The translations under genes were made by a program, and so were the position numbers. Shown in pieces: positions 34,476-44,151 of a DNA stretch of 64,000 nt. The first letter of the stretch is position 1, and each line of letters begins with the position of its first letter. The stretch covers positions 186,001 to 250,000 of the forward strand of contig NZ_JADIKI010000021.1 in assembly GCF_044904605.1 (NCBI RefSeq), given 5' to 3'. Source of the stretch: Dyella_B humi (GTDB lineage Bacteria > Pseudomonadota > Gammaproteobacteria > Xanthomonadales > Rhodanobacteraceae). A model generated the notes under the pieces. The model saw only the letters and a program-made list of their open reading frames with translations, made no database searches and had not been told where the DNA came from.

Positions 34476-35861
34476 TCAGAAAACAATCCGCACACCAATC
34501 GTCGGATCGAACGAACCGGATTGCAGATAACCGCTACCCATGCCGTCATAAACCCTGGACCACTGCACGCCGCCATACACATCGAAGTGCCGACCAAAGT
34601 GCTGATCGAGCACCAGCGACAAGGCATCGTAGTGACCGCTGCATTGCGGCGAGCTGCTGTTCGAACAACTGACCTTCGCGTAACTGTTCTGCATGGCGCG
34701 GTAATACGCAGCGAAAAAGTCGAGCGAAGGTGTCAGTGCGTAGCGCATGCCGACCCAGGCGACCTCAAGAACCTTGGGTCGTGGAAACGCACTGTTACTG
34801 GGCACGATGAAATAACCGCCGATGGTCTGGCTTCCGATCGGAAGCGGCGTGGTGGGATTGGCGTAACGAATATGCTCGTAGGCTGCAAAGAACTTCGGCC
34901 GACCCGCATCGTATTCACCCAGGAACGTGTAGGAGGTGTTGTCCGATACAGTGCCCGGCAACGTTTTGTCGACCGGCAGACCGTACGTGGATGAACCCGG
35001 CGTGGTAAGCGCAGCCACCTGTGCCGCAGTCAGCGAGCCGCCAACCGAGATGGCATCATCCTTGTGCGCCAACACGCCATCCACCGACCAAGGACCCTGT
35101 GTGATGCCCAGATCCACCTGGTAGGCCGTGCCTCTCGAACTGGACAGCTTCCGCGCGTTGCCGAACTGATACATCGCGCCGCCATGGAACAGGCCGTCCG
35201 TAAGAGTGTATTTCAGCGTGCCGTCGAGCAGGCGATCCTCGGTGTCGCCAGTGCCGGCGGTGGCGCCAAAAAAGCCCACATACGAAAAGGCCAGCGAGCA
35301 GCTGAGCGGGTCGTACTTGCACACCTCATCGTTCAACAGCGTACTTTGGCGACCGAACGTGAGCGCGCCATAGTGCGGCGATTCGACACCGACAAAGGCC
35401 CGGCCATTGAACGCCTGCCCGGCGCGCGTGGAATCGCCATACGATTTCTGATCCGCCAGCGCCACACCGTTATTACTAGCGATCGAGCGCGTACCATCGA
35501 TCAACGTCATCGACGCCGGCAGAAATCCCGTATCGAACTGGAACACGCCCCACCATCCTGCACCCAGCGGTTCGCGCCCCTTGATGCCGATGGTCGAAAT
35601 GCTCATGCCGTTTGAAGCCAGCGATGTATTCGGCTTGTTGCTGGCCTTGATCAGGAAATTGTTGACGTTGGTGGCCGCTGCGTCGCTGAACGCGCTGCCA
35701 TGACTCTGATAAGAAACGCCAACATCGATGGTGCCGTACAGCGTGATGCCGTACATGGTCAGGTTGTCCGCGGTGTCGGATTGGGTACCGGCCCATGATG
35801 CGGTTGACGCCAAAGCACAGGCCACCGCCAACGCACTGATTGCATACCTTGTTTTCGGCAT
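34476..35861 (-). CDS. Outer-membrane porin (Gram-negative porin, beta-barrel)
   Basis: A 461-residue protein with signal peptide (AISALAVACALASTASWA). The mature part begins with LTMYGITLYGTIDVGVSYQS, typical of general porins of the OmpC/Omp32-like fold, contains a constriction-type loop region (FNGRAFVGVESPHYGALTFG) and ends in the terminal Phe needed for barrel assembly (DPTIGVRIVF). The start at 35861 was chosen for its position directly before the signal peptide. Upstream of the MFS gene on the same strand, it probably supplies the outer-membrane channel for the carrier's substrate. Confidence 0.85.
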   Translation of the reverse strand: MPKTRYAISALAVACALASTASWAGTQSDTADNLTMYGITLYGTIDVGVSYQSHGSAFSDAAATNVNNFLIKASNKPNTSLASNGMSISTIGIKGREPLGAGWWGVFQFDTGFLPASMTLIDGTRSIASNNGVALADQKSYGDSTRAGQAFNGRAFVGVESPHYGALTFGRQSTLLNDEVCKYDPLSCSLAFSYVGFFGATAGTGDTEDRLLDGTLKYTLTDGLFHGGAMYQFGNARKLSSSRGTAYQVDLGITQGPWSVDGVLAHKDDAISVGGSLTAAQVAALTTPGSSTYGLPVDKTLPGTVSDNTSYTFLGEYDAGRPKFFAAYEHIRYANPTTPLPIGSQTIGGYFIVPSNSAFPRPKVLEVAWVGMRYALTPSLDFFAAYYRAMQNSYAKVSCSNSSSPQCSGHYDALSLVLDQHFGRHFDVYGGVQWSRVYDGMGSGYLQSGSFDPTIGVRIVF

Positions 35862-35997
35862 GTCGATTCTCTCCCCGCAATACAAACGTTGTGCCGATGA
35901 CGCACATCGGCTTTTATTGGTCTATCCCCGGGATCAGCATGCCGCGTGCCGGCTTGTTGATGAATAACACCATGCGACTAGTACTTTCCGGCTAACT

Positions 35998-36063
35998 GTA
36001 GGCCGGATGAAATCTCGGCTTTTTTGCCCGGATGGTGATGCTGGGATTGTCATCCCAGCCTAC
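35998..36063. repeat. Composite GTAGGCTGGGAT inverted repeat upstream of the sensor kinase
   Basis: GTAGGCCGGATGAAATC at 35998 pairs imperfectly with GATTGTCATCCCAGCCTAC ending at 36063; the central CTGGGATTGTCATCCCAG also forms its own hairpin. It belongs to the same family as 38731-38797, so the sensor kinase gene is bracketed by two copies. Confidence 0.8.
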
Positions 36064-36098
36064 GAGGTATTCCGCTCTACGAGTTAGCATGTACTCCC

Positions 36099-38735
36099 AT
36101 GCCAAAGCCTCATTCCAAAGCTCTGAAAACTGCCCTGCTGATCGCACTCTTCCTTGCGATCGCCGCCACTACTTGCGCTGCCGCCTGGTATGCGCGGCAA
36201 CGCGCACTGGAACAGCTTTCCGCGCAAGCCTTGAATCAGCTGCAGATCCGCGCCCTGGCCTTGCAGCGGCTGGTGGATCGCTACCGGGTGCTGCCGACCG
36301 TGCTGGCGCTGGACCCGGAATTGCGTCACGCCTTGTCGGCGCCCGCATCCGAGATCGACGTCGCCGCGCTCAATCGCAAGCTGACGCGGGCGAACGGCGC
36401 CACGCACGTGTCCACGCTCACCTTGATCGATCGCCAAGGCGTGGCCATCGCGGCTAGCAATTGGAACCTGCCGTCGAGCAACGTCGGTCTCGATTATGCG
36501 TTTCGCCCCTATTTTCAGCAGGCGATGCAGCATGATCAGGGCACGTTCTACGGCATCGGCATCTCCACCAATCTTCCCGGCTATTTCATTTCCGAAGCGC
36601 TGCACGACGACCAGGGCCAACGCATCGGCATCATCGTGATCAAGATTCCGCTCGACACGCTCGAGCAGGAATGGGTAAGCAGCGGCGATATCGTACTGCT
36701 GAGCGATGCAAACGAAGTCGTGTTCCTCAGCAATCAGCCGGCGTGGATCTACCGACCGCTGACGCCGCTCGGACCAAGCGTGGAGTCCACGCTTGCGCGC
36801 ACGCGCCAGTACGGGAACAGCCTGTTGTCGCCCGCGGCGTTTCGCGCGCTGGCAACGCTGGGATCTGGCGGACAGTTGATGCACGTCGATCGTCCGAGCA
36901 TGTCGCACGACATGGTATGGCAGTCCATGTCGTTGCCCACGCAGCAATGGACGCTGCATCTGCTGCGCGATGCGCACCCCGCAACGATCGCCGCCTATCG
37001 CGGTGCGCTGATTACGTTGAGTATCTGGCTTCCGCTCATCCTACTCGCCCTGTTCCTGCAGCAGCGCCTGCACGCCGCGCAGTTGCATAGGAGAAGCCGT
37101 CGCGATCTGGAGCGGCTGATTTCGCATTACGCCAGCGCGCTGCGTTTGGAGGAAGACAGCCTGGTGCATGCTGCGCTACAGGCCATGACCGGACATCCCG
37201 AGGTGCTGGAGCGCCTGCCGCAAGGCATCAGCGTCATCGATGCGCAGCTTCGGCTGGTAGCCTGGAATGCCAGATACGCCGAACTATTTGGTTATCCGGA
37301 CACGCTGCTGAAAGCAGGCCAGCCCGTGGAGGAGCTGTTTCGCTACAACGCCAGGCGTGGTCTGCTCGGCCCGGGCGACATGGACGAAGCCATTCAGCGC
37401 CGCCTGAACTACTTGCGCCAGGGCAGTCCGCATATGGTCGAACGCAAGCGTCCCGATGGCAGCCTGCTGGAGATTCGCGGTCGTCCGCTGCCTGGTGGAG
37501 GCTTTGTCACCAGCTATGCGGATATCGCGCTGTACAAGGAAGCCGCGCGCGAACTGCGCACGTTGACCAGCACGCTCGAACACCGCATCGACAAAAGCAC
37601 GCAGGACCTACGCGCGGCCAAGGCGGAAGCCGAACGCGCCAATCGCAACAAGACACGCTACGTGGCTGCCGCCGTGCACGACCTTCTGCAGCCGTTGAAT
37701 GCCGCGCGCCTGTTCGCCGGTTCGTTGAAAAGTTCGGCCGAGTCCGCCTCGGACGTCACACTGCTGGAACGCATCGAGCGTTCGCTGCAGGCACTGGATA
37801 GTCAGCTCACCAGCATGCTCGATCTTGCGCGACTAGATGCGGGCGCGATCTCACCCGATCTGCGAGTCTTCGCGCTCTCGCCGCTGCTGCAGGAGTTGGC
37901 TGGCCAGTTCGGCATCATGGCGCACGCGAAGGGCTTGCAGCTGTCGTTCATCAACACCTCGGCGTGGGTGCGCAGCAACCCGGCGTTGCTGCAGCGGGCG
38001 GTGCAGAATTTTCTTTCCAACGCGCTGCATTACACGCCGCATGGCCGCATTCTGCTCGGCTGCAGGCGTGTCGGACGAGCCATACGCATCGAGGTGTGGG
38101 ATACCGGCATCGGTATACCGGAAGATCAGCGCGACATTATCTTTCAGGAATTTCGGCGCCTGGACACCGGCGTCGATGCGGACGAACGCAGCGCGGGCCT
38201 GGGGCTTTCCATTGTCGAGCGCATCGCCAACCTGCTTGGCCATTCGCTACGCGTGCGTTCCTGGCCAGGCCGCGGCAGCGTGTTCGGGATCGAAGTCGAA
38301 CTTGCTGAACCGGCAACGGCCACGCATGCGGACGGTGACGACAGCAGCGATTCGCTGTTGAAACATCGCAGCATCTGGCTAATTCAGGAGAACGCACACC
38401 TTCGGCAAAAAGCGTCGACGCTGCTGCAAGGCTGGGGATGCAAGGTGGCCGAGTGGTCAAAAGCCGACGACGCACTCGCACAGGCGGATGTTTCGATGGC
38501 ACCGGACCTGATTCTGGTGGACGGTCAATGGGAACCGATCTTGGCGTTCCTCAAGCTGGAACAACAAGGCGCATGGTCGTGCAAGCCGTCGATCGTCGCC
38601 TTTCTCGGCAAGGACGAAACCGGTATGCAAAGCGTGCTGCGCGAAGCCGGCGTGCATACCGCCAACCTGCCGCTGTCGCCGGCTCGCCTGCGCGCCATGC
38701 TGACGCAACTCCTGCTTACGACGACCAGTTCGTAG
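36099..38735 (+). CDS. Hybrid sensor histidine kinase with DctB-like Cache sensor
   Basis: An 878-residue inner-membrane kinase. The periplasmic domain between helices at about 10-28 and 305-325 has the DctB-type pattern LTLIDRQGVAIAASNWNLPS and GLDYAFRPYFQQAM, so an organic acid is a likely ligand. After a PAS domain (about 370-475) come a HisKA box with His527 (AVHDLLQPLNAARLFAGSLK), the N-box NFLSNALHYTP, G1 WDTGIGIP and G2 GLGLSIVERIA. The C-terminal receiver (about 755-875) keeps the central Asp (LILVDGQ) but has Leu where the conserved Lys should precede Pro (NLPLSPARL), so it may be a weak phosphate acceptor. It is convergent with a LuxR-type regulator, the probable partner. Confidence 0.9.
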   Translation: MPKPHSKALKTALLIALFLAIAATTCAAAWYARQRALEQLSAQALNQLQIRALALQRLVDRYRVLPTVLALDPELRHALSAPASEIDVAALNRKLTRANGATHVSTLTLIDRQGVAIAASNWNLPSSNVGLDYAFRPYFQQAMQHDQGTFYGIGISTNLPGYFISEALHDDQGQRIGIIVIKIPLDTLEQEWVSSGDIVLLSDANEVVFLSNQPAWIYRPLTPLGPSVESTLARTRQYGNSLLSPAAFRALATLGSGGQLMHVDRPSMSHDMVWQSMSLPTQQWTLHLLRDAHPATIAAYRGALITLSIWLPLILLALFLQQRLHAAQLHRRSRRDLERLISHYASALRLEEDSLVHAALQAMTGHPEVLERLPQGISVIDAQLRLVAWNARYAELFGYPDTLLKAGQPVEELFRYNARRGLLGPGDMDEAIQRRLNYLRQGSPHMVERKRPDGSLLEIRGRPLPGGGFVTSYADIALYKEAARELRTLTSTLEHRIDKSTQDLRAAKAEAERANRNKTRYVAAAVHDLLQPLNAARLFAGSLKSSAESASDVTLLERIERSLQALDSQLTSMLDLARLDAGAISPDLRVFALSPLLQELAGQFGIMAHAKGLQLSFINTSAWVRSNPALLQRAVQNFLSNALHYTPHGRILLGCRRVGRAIRIEVWDTGIGIPEDQRDIIFQEFRRLDTGVDADERSAGLGLSIVERIANLLGHSLRVRSWPGRGSVFGIEVELAEPATATHADGDDSSDSLLKHRSIWLIQENAHLRQKASTLLQGWGCKVAEWSKADDALAQADVSMAPDLILVDGQWEPILAFLKLEQQGAWSCKPSIVAFLGKDETGMQSVLREAGVHTANLPLSPARLRAMLTQLLLTTTSS

Positions 38736-38797
38736 GCTGGGATGAAATCCCTGCTTTTACCTGAATGGTGATGCAGGGATTGTCATCCCAGCCTACG
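38731..38797. repeat. GTAGGCTGGGAT inverted repeat between convergent two-component genes
   Basis: CGTAGGCTGGGATGAAATCCCTGC (38731-38754) pairs with GCAGGGATTGTCATCCCAGCCTACG (38773-38797). It overlaps the last codon of the sensor kinase and lies 24 bp from the end of the response regulator, so it probably ends both transcripts. Confidence 0.85.
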
Positions 38798-38820
38798 CGC
38801 TTGCGGAATCGGCGCGCGGA

Positions 38821-39474
38821 TCATGATGCGTCGTCGCCCTCTTCCAGATCGAGCGACTTGACCAGCACTGCCGCCTGCGTACGCGAACGGCATTCGAGTT
38901 TGGACAGCACGGCCGTAACATGGATCTTCACGGTGTTCTCGGCCAGACCCAGCCGATCGGCAATCTGTTTGTTGAGTAGCCCCTCCGCCAACAACATCAA
39001 CACCCGGAACTGCTGCGGCGTCAGCTGCGCAAAGCGCGCGGCGAGCATCGCGTCCTGCTCGCTGCGTTCGGCGCGGATGGATTCGAACCACAGCCCGCCA
39101 TCCAGCACGCGTTGCACAGCCTTGTGCAAATCCTCGACCGGCGCAGCCTTGGGCACGAAACCGGCCGCACCGAACTGCTGCGCGCGACGCACGGTGCGCG
39201 GACGATCGTCGGAAGAGATGACGATCACCGGCAGATCTGACCGCTCTGCACGCAGCCATAGCAGCGAGGAGAAACCGATCGCACCGGGCATCATCAGGTC
39301 GAGCAGCACCAGATCGATGTCAGGCTCCGTGGCGAGGCAGGCTTCAAGCGTGCTCTGGCTGGACACTTCCAGCACGCGGCATCCGCCGATCGCCGCGCCG
39401 AGCGCATGCACGATTGCGGAGCGGAACATCGGGTGGTCGTCAGCGACCAGGATGGTGGTGGGGATGTCGCTCAT
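38821..39474 (-). CDS. NarL/LuxR-family response regulator
   Basis: A 217-residue protein with an N-terminal receiver (TTILVADDHPMFRSAI; phospho-acceptor Asp59 in LVLLDLMMPG; Lys in GFVPKAAP) and a C-terminal LuxR helix-turn-helix (LTPQQFRVLMLLAEGLLNKQ, then IADRLGLAENTVKIHVTAVL). It is a transcription factor activated by phosphorylation. It is convergent with the DctB-like hybrid kinase, and family precedents pair HDLLQPL-type kinases with LuxR-type regulators. Targets might include the nearby porin/MFS or glycosidase genes; this is inference. Confidence 0.92.
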   Translation of the reverse strand: MSDIPTTILVADDHPMFRSAIVHALGAAIGGCRVLEVSSQSTLEACLATEPDIDLVLLDLMMPGAIGFSSLLWLRAERSDLPVIVISSDDRPRTVRRAQQFGAAGFVPKAAPVEDLHKAVQRVLDGGLWFESIRAERSEQDAMLAARFAQLTPQQFRVLMLLAEGLLNKQIADRLGLAENTVKIHVTAVLSKLECRSRTQAAVLVKSLDLEEGDDAS

Positions 39475-39562
39475 GCGCGTCGTCGGTGATGCGATGGGAC
39501 GACACTAGCTCGTGAGGGGTAAGGCGGCAAGTAAAGTGCGCGCTTGCGCAATGCTCATTCTG

Positions 39563-39602
39563 CCTCACCGTCATTCCGGCGAAGGCCGGAATGACGGTGA
39601 GG
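39563..39602. repeat. 40-bp perfect hairpin of the CGTCATTCC repeat family
   Basis: CCTCACCGTCATTCCGGC and its complement GCCGGAATGACGGTGAGG flank a 4-base GAAG loop. It is a short, single-hairpin form of the paired repeat seen elsewhere, lying between the response regulator start and the end of the GH3 gene. Confidence 0.88.
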
Positions 39603-39649
39603 TGAGAAGGAGCTATTTGGAGTGGCCTTAATATCTAAGTTTCAAAGGA

Positions 39650-42178
39650 CTAATGCGCCAGCGTGACCGCGTGCTCCAACGGCGTGTTATTGGACGCATC
39701 ACCCACATACACCTTGAACAACCCTGGATCGACGCGCCAGTCATGACTCCCGACGTCGTAGTACGCGAAGGCGCGATGATCCAGCTGCAACGTAACGTGC
39801 TGCGTTTTGCCCGGCTTCAACCGAACTTTGCGGAACGCCTTCAGCTCACGCGCCGGGCGCGCCACTTTGGCGGAAGGATCGCCCACGTACACCTGCGCCA
39901 CTTCGGCGCCTTCGTGCGAACCGGTGTTGGTGACGTCGAAAGATATTTCCACGTCACCCGGTGCCAGCGTTTTCGTCGTTAGATTCGAGAACTTGAAGCT
40001 GGTGTACGACAAACCGTAACCAAACGGGAACAACGGCTGCGGCTTGTCCGAATGACTGGTGTACCAGCGATAGCCAAGAAAAACGCCTTCCCCATAAGTG
40101 ACGCTGGGATTCGTGCCGGCCGGATGCGGCGACGCGTCGTACCAATCGTGCGTGGGATTGTCGGCCCACTGGCGCTCGAAGCTGATCGGCAACTTGCCTT
40201 CCGGCGAATGCTCACCGAACAACACCTGCGCGATCGCTGCACCACCCTCCTGTCCCGGATACCAGTTCTGCAGCAGGGCCGGCACTTTGTCGAGCCAGCC
40301 TTCGGTGGCGTAGCCGCCGCCGGACGTGACTGTAACAACTGTCTTGGCGTTAGCTGATGCAATGGCTTCGATCAAAGCTTCCTGGCCCCACGGCAACTGG
40401 AAGGTGCGATCGTAGGCCTCGCTTTCGGAACTCGGATCGAAACCGATCGCCACTACGGCCGCGTCGGCCATCGCAGCGATCTTCTTCGCATCCGGCGAAA
40501 TCAGGTCATCGATGGCGACAACACCCAAACCCATGCGGCTGTAATCGACGTCAGGTTTGTAATCGAGCCGGATCGTTACCGGCTGGTTCGCATGCAACGC
40601 CAGCGTGGCGTACAGCGGCGCCTGCCCTTCGCGATGCGGCTGCGTGATCACGGGCTTGCCGTCGGCATAGAGCGTATAGGTGTCTTCGCTCGCCGCCGCG
40701 GTCAAGAACAGGTATTTGCCGTCATGCTTGGGCACGAAGCGACCGCTCCAGCGGATGCTTTGCCGACGCGTAGCGTGCTCGGTCCACAGCTCCGGCTTCC
40801 ACAGGTCGACCTGCGCGTCCACCGTGCTGGTGGCGGGTTTGCCCTGGAAGGCGTCGTTGGCGAAGGTTTCCTTGAGCAGGCCGGGCTTTCCATCTGGCGT
40901 GTTGAAGCCGCCCTTCTTGAACACTTCCATCGGCGACGGCAGGCCACGGCTGTACAGCACGCGCACCTTATCGCCCACCCCATGCGTAATGCCGGTGAGC
41001 ACGCTCTGCGCCTGGAAGGTGTCGATATGTGAACTGCCGCCCGCACTGCTGATGGCAGGATCGGCGTTGGGGCCGATCACCGCGATGGTTTTCATCGTGG
41101 ATGCATCGAACGGCAGCACGTTGTGCTCGTTCTTCAGCAGCACCAGACCTTCGAGCGCATTCTTCAGCGCAACCTGGTCGTTCTGCAGGCTGTAGAGCGG
41201 CAGTGAAAGATCTTTCTGCGGTCGGTCCAGAAATCCGAAACGCACCGCCGTGCGCAGAATGCGGCGCACCTTGTCGTCGAGCATCGCCTGCGACAGCTTG
41301 CTGTTGCGCAGGTTGGCCAATAGCAGATCCGGCTTCATCGCGTCCGGCGCCGGCATTTCCAGATCGAGGCCCGCGTTGAAGGCTTTGAGGCCGTCGTGCG
41401 TGGCGCCCCAGTCGGACATGAAGATGCCGTCGAAACCCCATTCCTTCTTGAGGATGTCGTCGCTGATCGTGCGATTTTCAGCCAGATAATCGCCGTTGAC
41501 GAGGTTGTAGCTGCTCATCACCGCGCCGACATGGCCTTGCTTTACCGCCATCTCGAAGGCCGGCAGATAGATTTCGCGCAGAGTGCGCTCGTCGATATGC
41601 GTATCGAGATGGCGGCGATCGTATTCGGAGTTGTTGGCGGCGAAGTGCTTTACCGTCGCCACCACGCCTTGCGATTGCACGCCTTCGATCAGGCCGACTG
41701 CCATGCTGCCAGCCAATAGCGGGTCCTCGCCCATATATTCCATGTTGCGGCCATTCTGCGGCGCGCGATACATGTTCACACCCGGCCCGAGCAGGAAGTT
41801 CACGCCGCGCGCACGCGCATCGCGCCCCATGGCCGCGCCGACGTCCTTCGCTAGATCCGGATCCCACGATGCAGCGAGGCCGATGCCCGCCATATAGGCA
41901 GTGGAAGGTCCAGGCGCACGTACACCATAGGGGCCGTCGGACATGGTCAGCGCTGGCAGCCCGATGTTTGACTCCGCGTGCGTGGAGAAGTTGTCCACGC
42001 CGCCTAGCAGTTCCACTTTCTGTTCCAGTGTGAGCTTGGCGAGCATGGCGTCGACACGCTGCTCGATGGCGGTGTTGCTTGTTGCGGGTGTCGTGGCCGT
42101 ATCGGCATACGCCACGCTGCAGGTGCTCAACGCGACGTAAAGAGACAGCGTCAGTCGTTTCAAGATCCGATTTTGCAT
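39650..42178 (-). CDS. Secreted GH3 beta-glucosidase/xylosidase with inserted PA14 domain
   Basis: An 842-residue protein with a signal peptide (LTLSLYVALSTCSVAYA). The GH3 TIM barrel occupies about 35-325, with the nucleophile Asp256 in FMSDWGATHD and the KHFAANNSE motif at 177-185. The second GH3 domain is split by a PA14 insert (about 400-550, FVPKHDGKYLFLTAAASEDT), and a fibronectin-III-like domain ends the protein (LKPGKTQHVTLQLDHRAFAY). PA14-bearing GH3 enzymes are usually exo-acting beta-glucosidases, the insert shaping oligosaccharide preference. It is the last gene of a minus-strand set with GH35, GH74 and a TonB-dependent receptor. Confidence 0.92.
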   Translation of the reverse strand: MQNRILKRLTLSLYVALSTCSVAYADTATTPATSNTAIEQRVDAMLAKLTLEQKVELLGGVDNFSTHAESNIGLPALTMSDGPYGVRAPGPSTAYMAGIGLAASWDPDLAKDVGAAMGRDARARGVNFLLGPGVNMYRAPQNGRNMEYMGEDPLLAGSMAVGLIEGVQSQGVVATVKHFAANNSEYDRRHLDTHIDERTLREIYLPAFEMAVKQGHVGAVMSSYNLVNGDYLAENRTISDDILKKEWGFDGIFMSDWGATHDGLKAFNAGLDLEMPAPDAMKPDLLLANLRNSKLSQAMLDDKVRRILRTAVRFGFLDRPQKDLSLPLYSLQNDQVALKNALEGLVLLKNEHNVLPFDASTMKTIAVIGPNADPAISSAGGSSHIDTFQAQSVLTGITHGVGDKVRVLYSRGLPSPMEVFKKGGFNTPDGKPGLLKETFANDAFQGKPATSTVDAQVDLWKPELWTEHATRRQSIRWSGRFVPKHDGKYLFLTAAASEDTYTLYADGKPVITQPHREGQAPLYATLALHANQPVTIRLDYKPDVDYSRMGLGVVAIDDLISPDAKKIAAMADAAVVAIGFDPSSESEAYDRTFQLPWGQEALIEAIASANAKTVVTVTSGGGYATEGWLDKVPALLQNWYPGQEGGAAIAQVLFGEHSPEGKLPISFERQWADNPTHDWYDASPHPAGTNPSVTYGEGVFLGYRWYTSHSDKPQPLFPFGYGLSYTSFKFSNLTTKTLAPGDVEISFDVTNTGSHEGAEVAQVYVGDPSAKVARPARELKAFRKVRLKPGKTQHVTLQLDHRAFAYYDVGSHDWRVDPGLFKVYVGDASNNTPLEHAVTLAH

Positions 42179-42261
42179 GAAGCAGGGTTTTCCCTAGTTG
42201 AATCTATGTACTTCAGTTCTTGTTCCTTCCGGAACCAGGTTTATACAAACGCCGGAAGCGG

Positions 42262-42370
42262 CTCCCTCCCCTGCTTGCAGGGGAGGGTTGGGGTGGGGTG
42301 AGCACTTGCGATGAACTTCCCCGCTAGTATTCACCCCCTCCCAACCTCCCCCTGCAAGCAGGGGGAGGAG
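42262..42370. repeat. 109-bp CTCCCCTGCTTGCAGGGG palindromic element, copy 2 (inverted)
   Basis: The reverse complement of the element at 24070-24178, with few differences. It lies in the gap between the GH35 and GH3 genes. Flanking bases also show some likeness (CGTTTGTATA here versus CGCATTTGTATA at copy 1), so the element may be slightly longer than marked. Confidence 0.88.
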
Positions 42371-42416
42371 TTTGCTTTCGCCCGTCTGGAAGCGTGCGAA
42401 TGACATATAGCAACCA

Positions 42417-44057
42417 TCAATACGTCGCCAACTTCACGTGCAACACCTGCGGTCGATCGGTGAAGTTCAAGCCGGAATCGGTTTGATCACCGTTCCATAG
42501 CCGCATGAAATTCCAATGCCCTTGGCTGTCGTAACGCCCTTCCTCCACGCGATCCATCAGGAAGTGCACATGCTCCCTACCCTTGCCAGGCATGAAATCC
42601 ACCCGCGCAAAATAGCCGGTGACAAGGTATTCGTCCTTGCTCAGCTCCGCGATCAGCACGCCGCCCTTGGGTGGCGTATTGCCGGGCGGCGGTGTGTCGG
42701 TGCCGAACGATGGCAGGCCATAGGAAACTGTGGCGCGCCAGTCGCCCATGTCGATGGTTTGCTGATGCGTGTGTTCCGGCTCGGAGACACCCCACACCTT
42801 GCCGGCAAGGCTCAGCGTGGCGATCAGTTCACCCATCGGGCGCAGCAGGCGGTTGTTCATCGCGAAAGGTTCGTACGCCTTGGCGTCCGTATCTTTCGAG
42901 CCCAACGGCCAGTTGGAATAGCCGGTGTAATCGATGCCGAACGGCGCAAAGCCCAGGCCCTGCTTGCCGAGAGTGGCGAAGATGTAGCGCGCGTAAGGCT
43001 GATCGTTGCCGGTTTCGGTGACGATCAGCGGGTTGTCTGGCTGCGCGTAATGATCAAGCACAGTGGTGTAGTAGGCGTAGTCGCGGTGATAGATATCCGG
43101 CCCGAGCAGATCGATCGCGGGCGCCGCCACTTTCCAGATGAACATCACATTGTCGGTAGGGCCACCGGTGGAATAGCTGCCAGGCGGGCCGGGATGCAGC
43201 GGATCGCGCAGCGCCGCATTGGCGTACATCGGCAAGGCGTACACCGCCTTGCCCGCCGCGGCTACTTCGCCGATGAAGTGCGAGACCGACCAAGTATGGA
43301 AGTATTCCGCCGCGTCCTTGCCGAATACCTGCGTCCACGTGCCCGGCTTTTTATTGGCCGCCTTCACCAGCGTCGCGGGCACCTGGCCTGCGAACGCCTG
43401 ATTGGCGGCCGGCGAATAATCGCGATCCGTGCCGTAGGTGCCGGATTCGTTCTCCACCTGCACCATGATCACCGTGTGCTGCGCGGCGTCGGCCTGATGC
43501 AGATGCGTCATGAATTGCACGAAGGCCTTGCGGTCCGCCTCCAGCGTGGCGGCGGTGAGCGGCGATAGCGAATCCAATAACTTTCCTTCACGCGTGATCA
43601 CGCGCGGGAAACGCTTGTTGTCCGGCTTCACCCATGCCGGCGTGTAATGGGGGCCGTTGTTCTTCCAGGTACCAAACCACAACAACACCAAGCGCACTTT
43701 GTGCTGGCGCGCCTGAGTGAGCAGCGTATCGAAGAAACTGAAATCGAAATGGCCTTCTGTAGGCTCGATCTGCTCCCAGGCAATCGGCACCATCACGGTA
43801 TTGGCGTCGACCTGGTCGATGGCGGGCCACACCTCATCCAACATCGCCGGCCAGTTGCTGGAGTTGTTCACTTGCGCGCCGAGCAACAAGAACGGCTTAC
43901 CGTCTACCAGGAAAGCATGTCTGCCGTTCTCGGTAACGAAGTGCGGCATATCGTTTGGCACTTCGGCGCCGGAGGATGGCATCGATAGGCCGATGGCGAA
44001 CAAGGCGACCAGTACCAGCCATAGAGACATCACTCGACGGCGTAAAGAAGCTTGCAT
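42417..44057 (-). CDS. Secreted GH35 beta-galactosidase
   Basis: A 546-residue protein with a signal peptide (LWLVLVALFAIGLSMPSSGA). The GH35 TIM barrel has the N-terminal FLVDGKPFLLLGAQVNNSSN, the acid/base Glu204 in IMVQVENESGTYG and the nucleophile Glu348 in LIVTETGND. The C-terminal 130 residues form a beta-rich domain (the DUF5597 type in the family). The start at 44057 directly precedes the signal peptide; a longer open frame upstream gives an unconvincing leader. GH35 enzymes in xyloglucan loci remove the beta-1,2-linked galactose from xylose side chains, which fits the neighbours. The Shine-Dalgarno sequence is weak. Confidence 0.9.
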   Translation of the reverse strand: MQASLRRRVMSLWLVLVALFAIGLSMPSSGAEVPNDMPHFVTENGRHAFLVDGKPFLLLGAQVNNSSNWPAMLDEVWPAIDQVDANTVMVPIAWEQIEPTEGHFDFSFFDTLLTQARQHKVRLVLLWFGTWKNNGPHYTPAWVKPDNKRFPRVITREGKLLDSLSPLTAATLEADRKAFVQFMTHLHQADAAQHTVIMVQVENESGTYGTDRDYSPAANQAFAGQVPATLVKAANKKPGTWTQVFGKDAAEYFHTWSVSHFIGEVAAAGKAVYALPMYANAALRDPLHPGPPGSYSTGGPTDNVMFIWKVAAPAIDLLGPDIYHRDYAYYTTVLDHYAQPDNPLIVTETGNDQPYARYIFATLGKQGLGFAPFGIDYTGYSNWPLGSKDTDAKAYEPFAMNNRLLRPMGELIATLSLAGKVWGVSEPEHTHQQTIDMGDWRATVSYGLPSFGTDTPPPGNTPPKGGVLIAELSKDEYLVTGYFARVDFMPGKGREHVHFLMDRVEEGRYDSQGHWNFMRLWNGDQTDSGLNFTDRPQVLHVKLATY

Positions 44058-44151
44058 GGGAATCACTGTGTGTGTGGATGCAGTGTCATTGACAACTCCC
44101 TCTCCATCCGGAGAGAGCGGCGTACTCGATGCAATGTTGCGCCAAGAGCGC

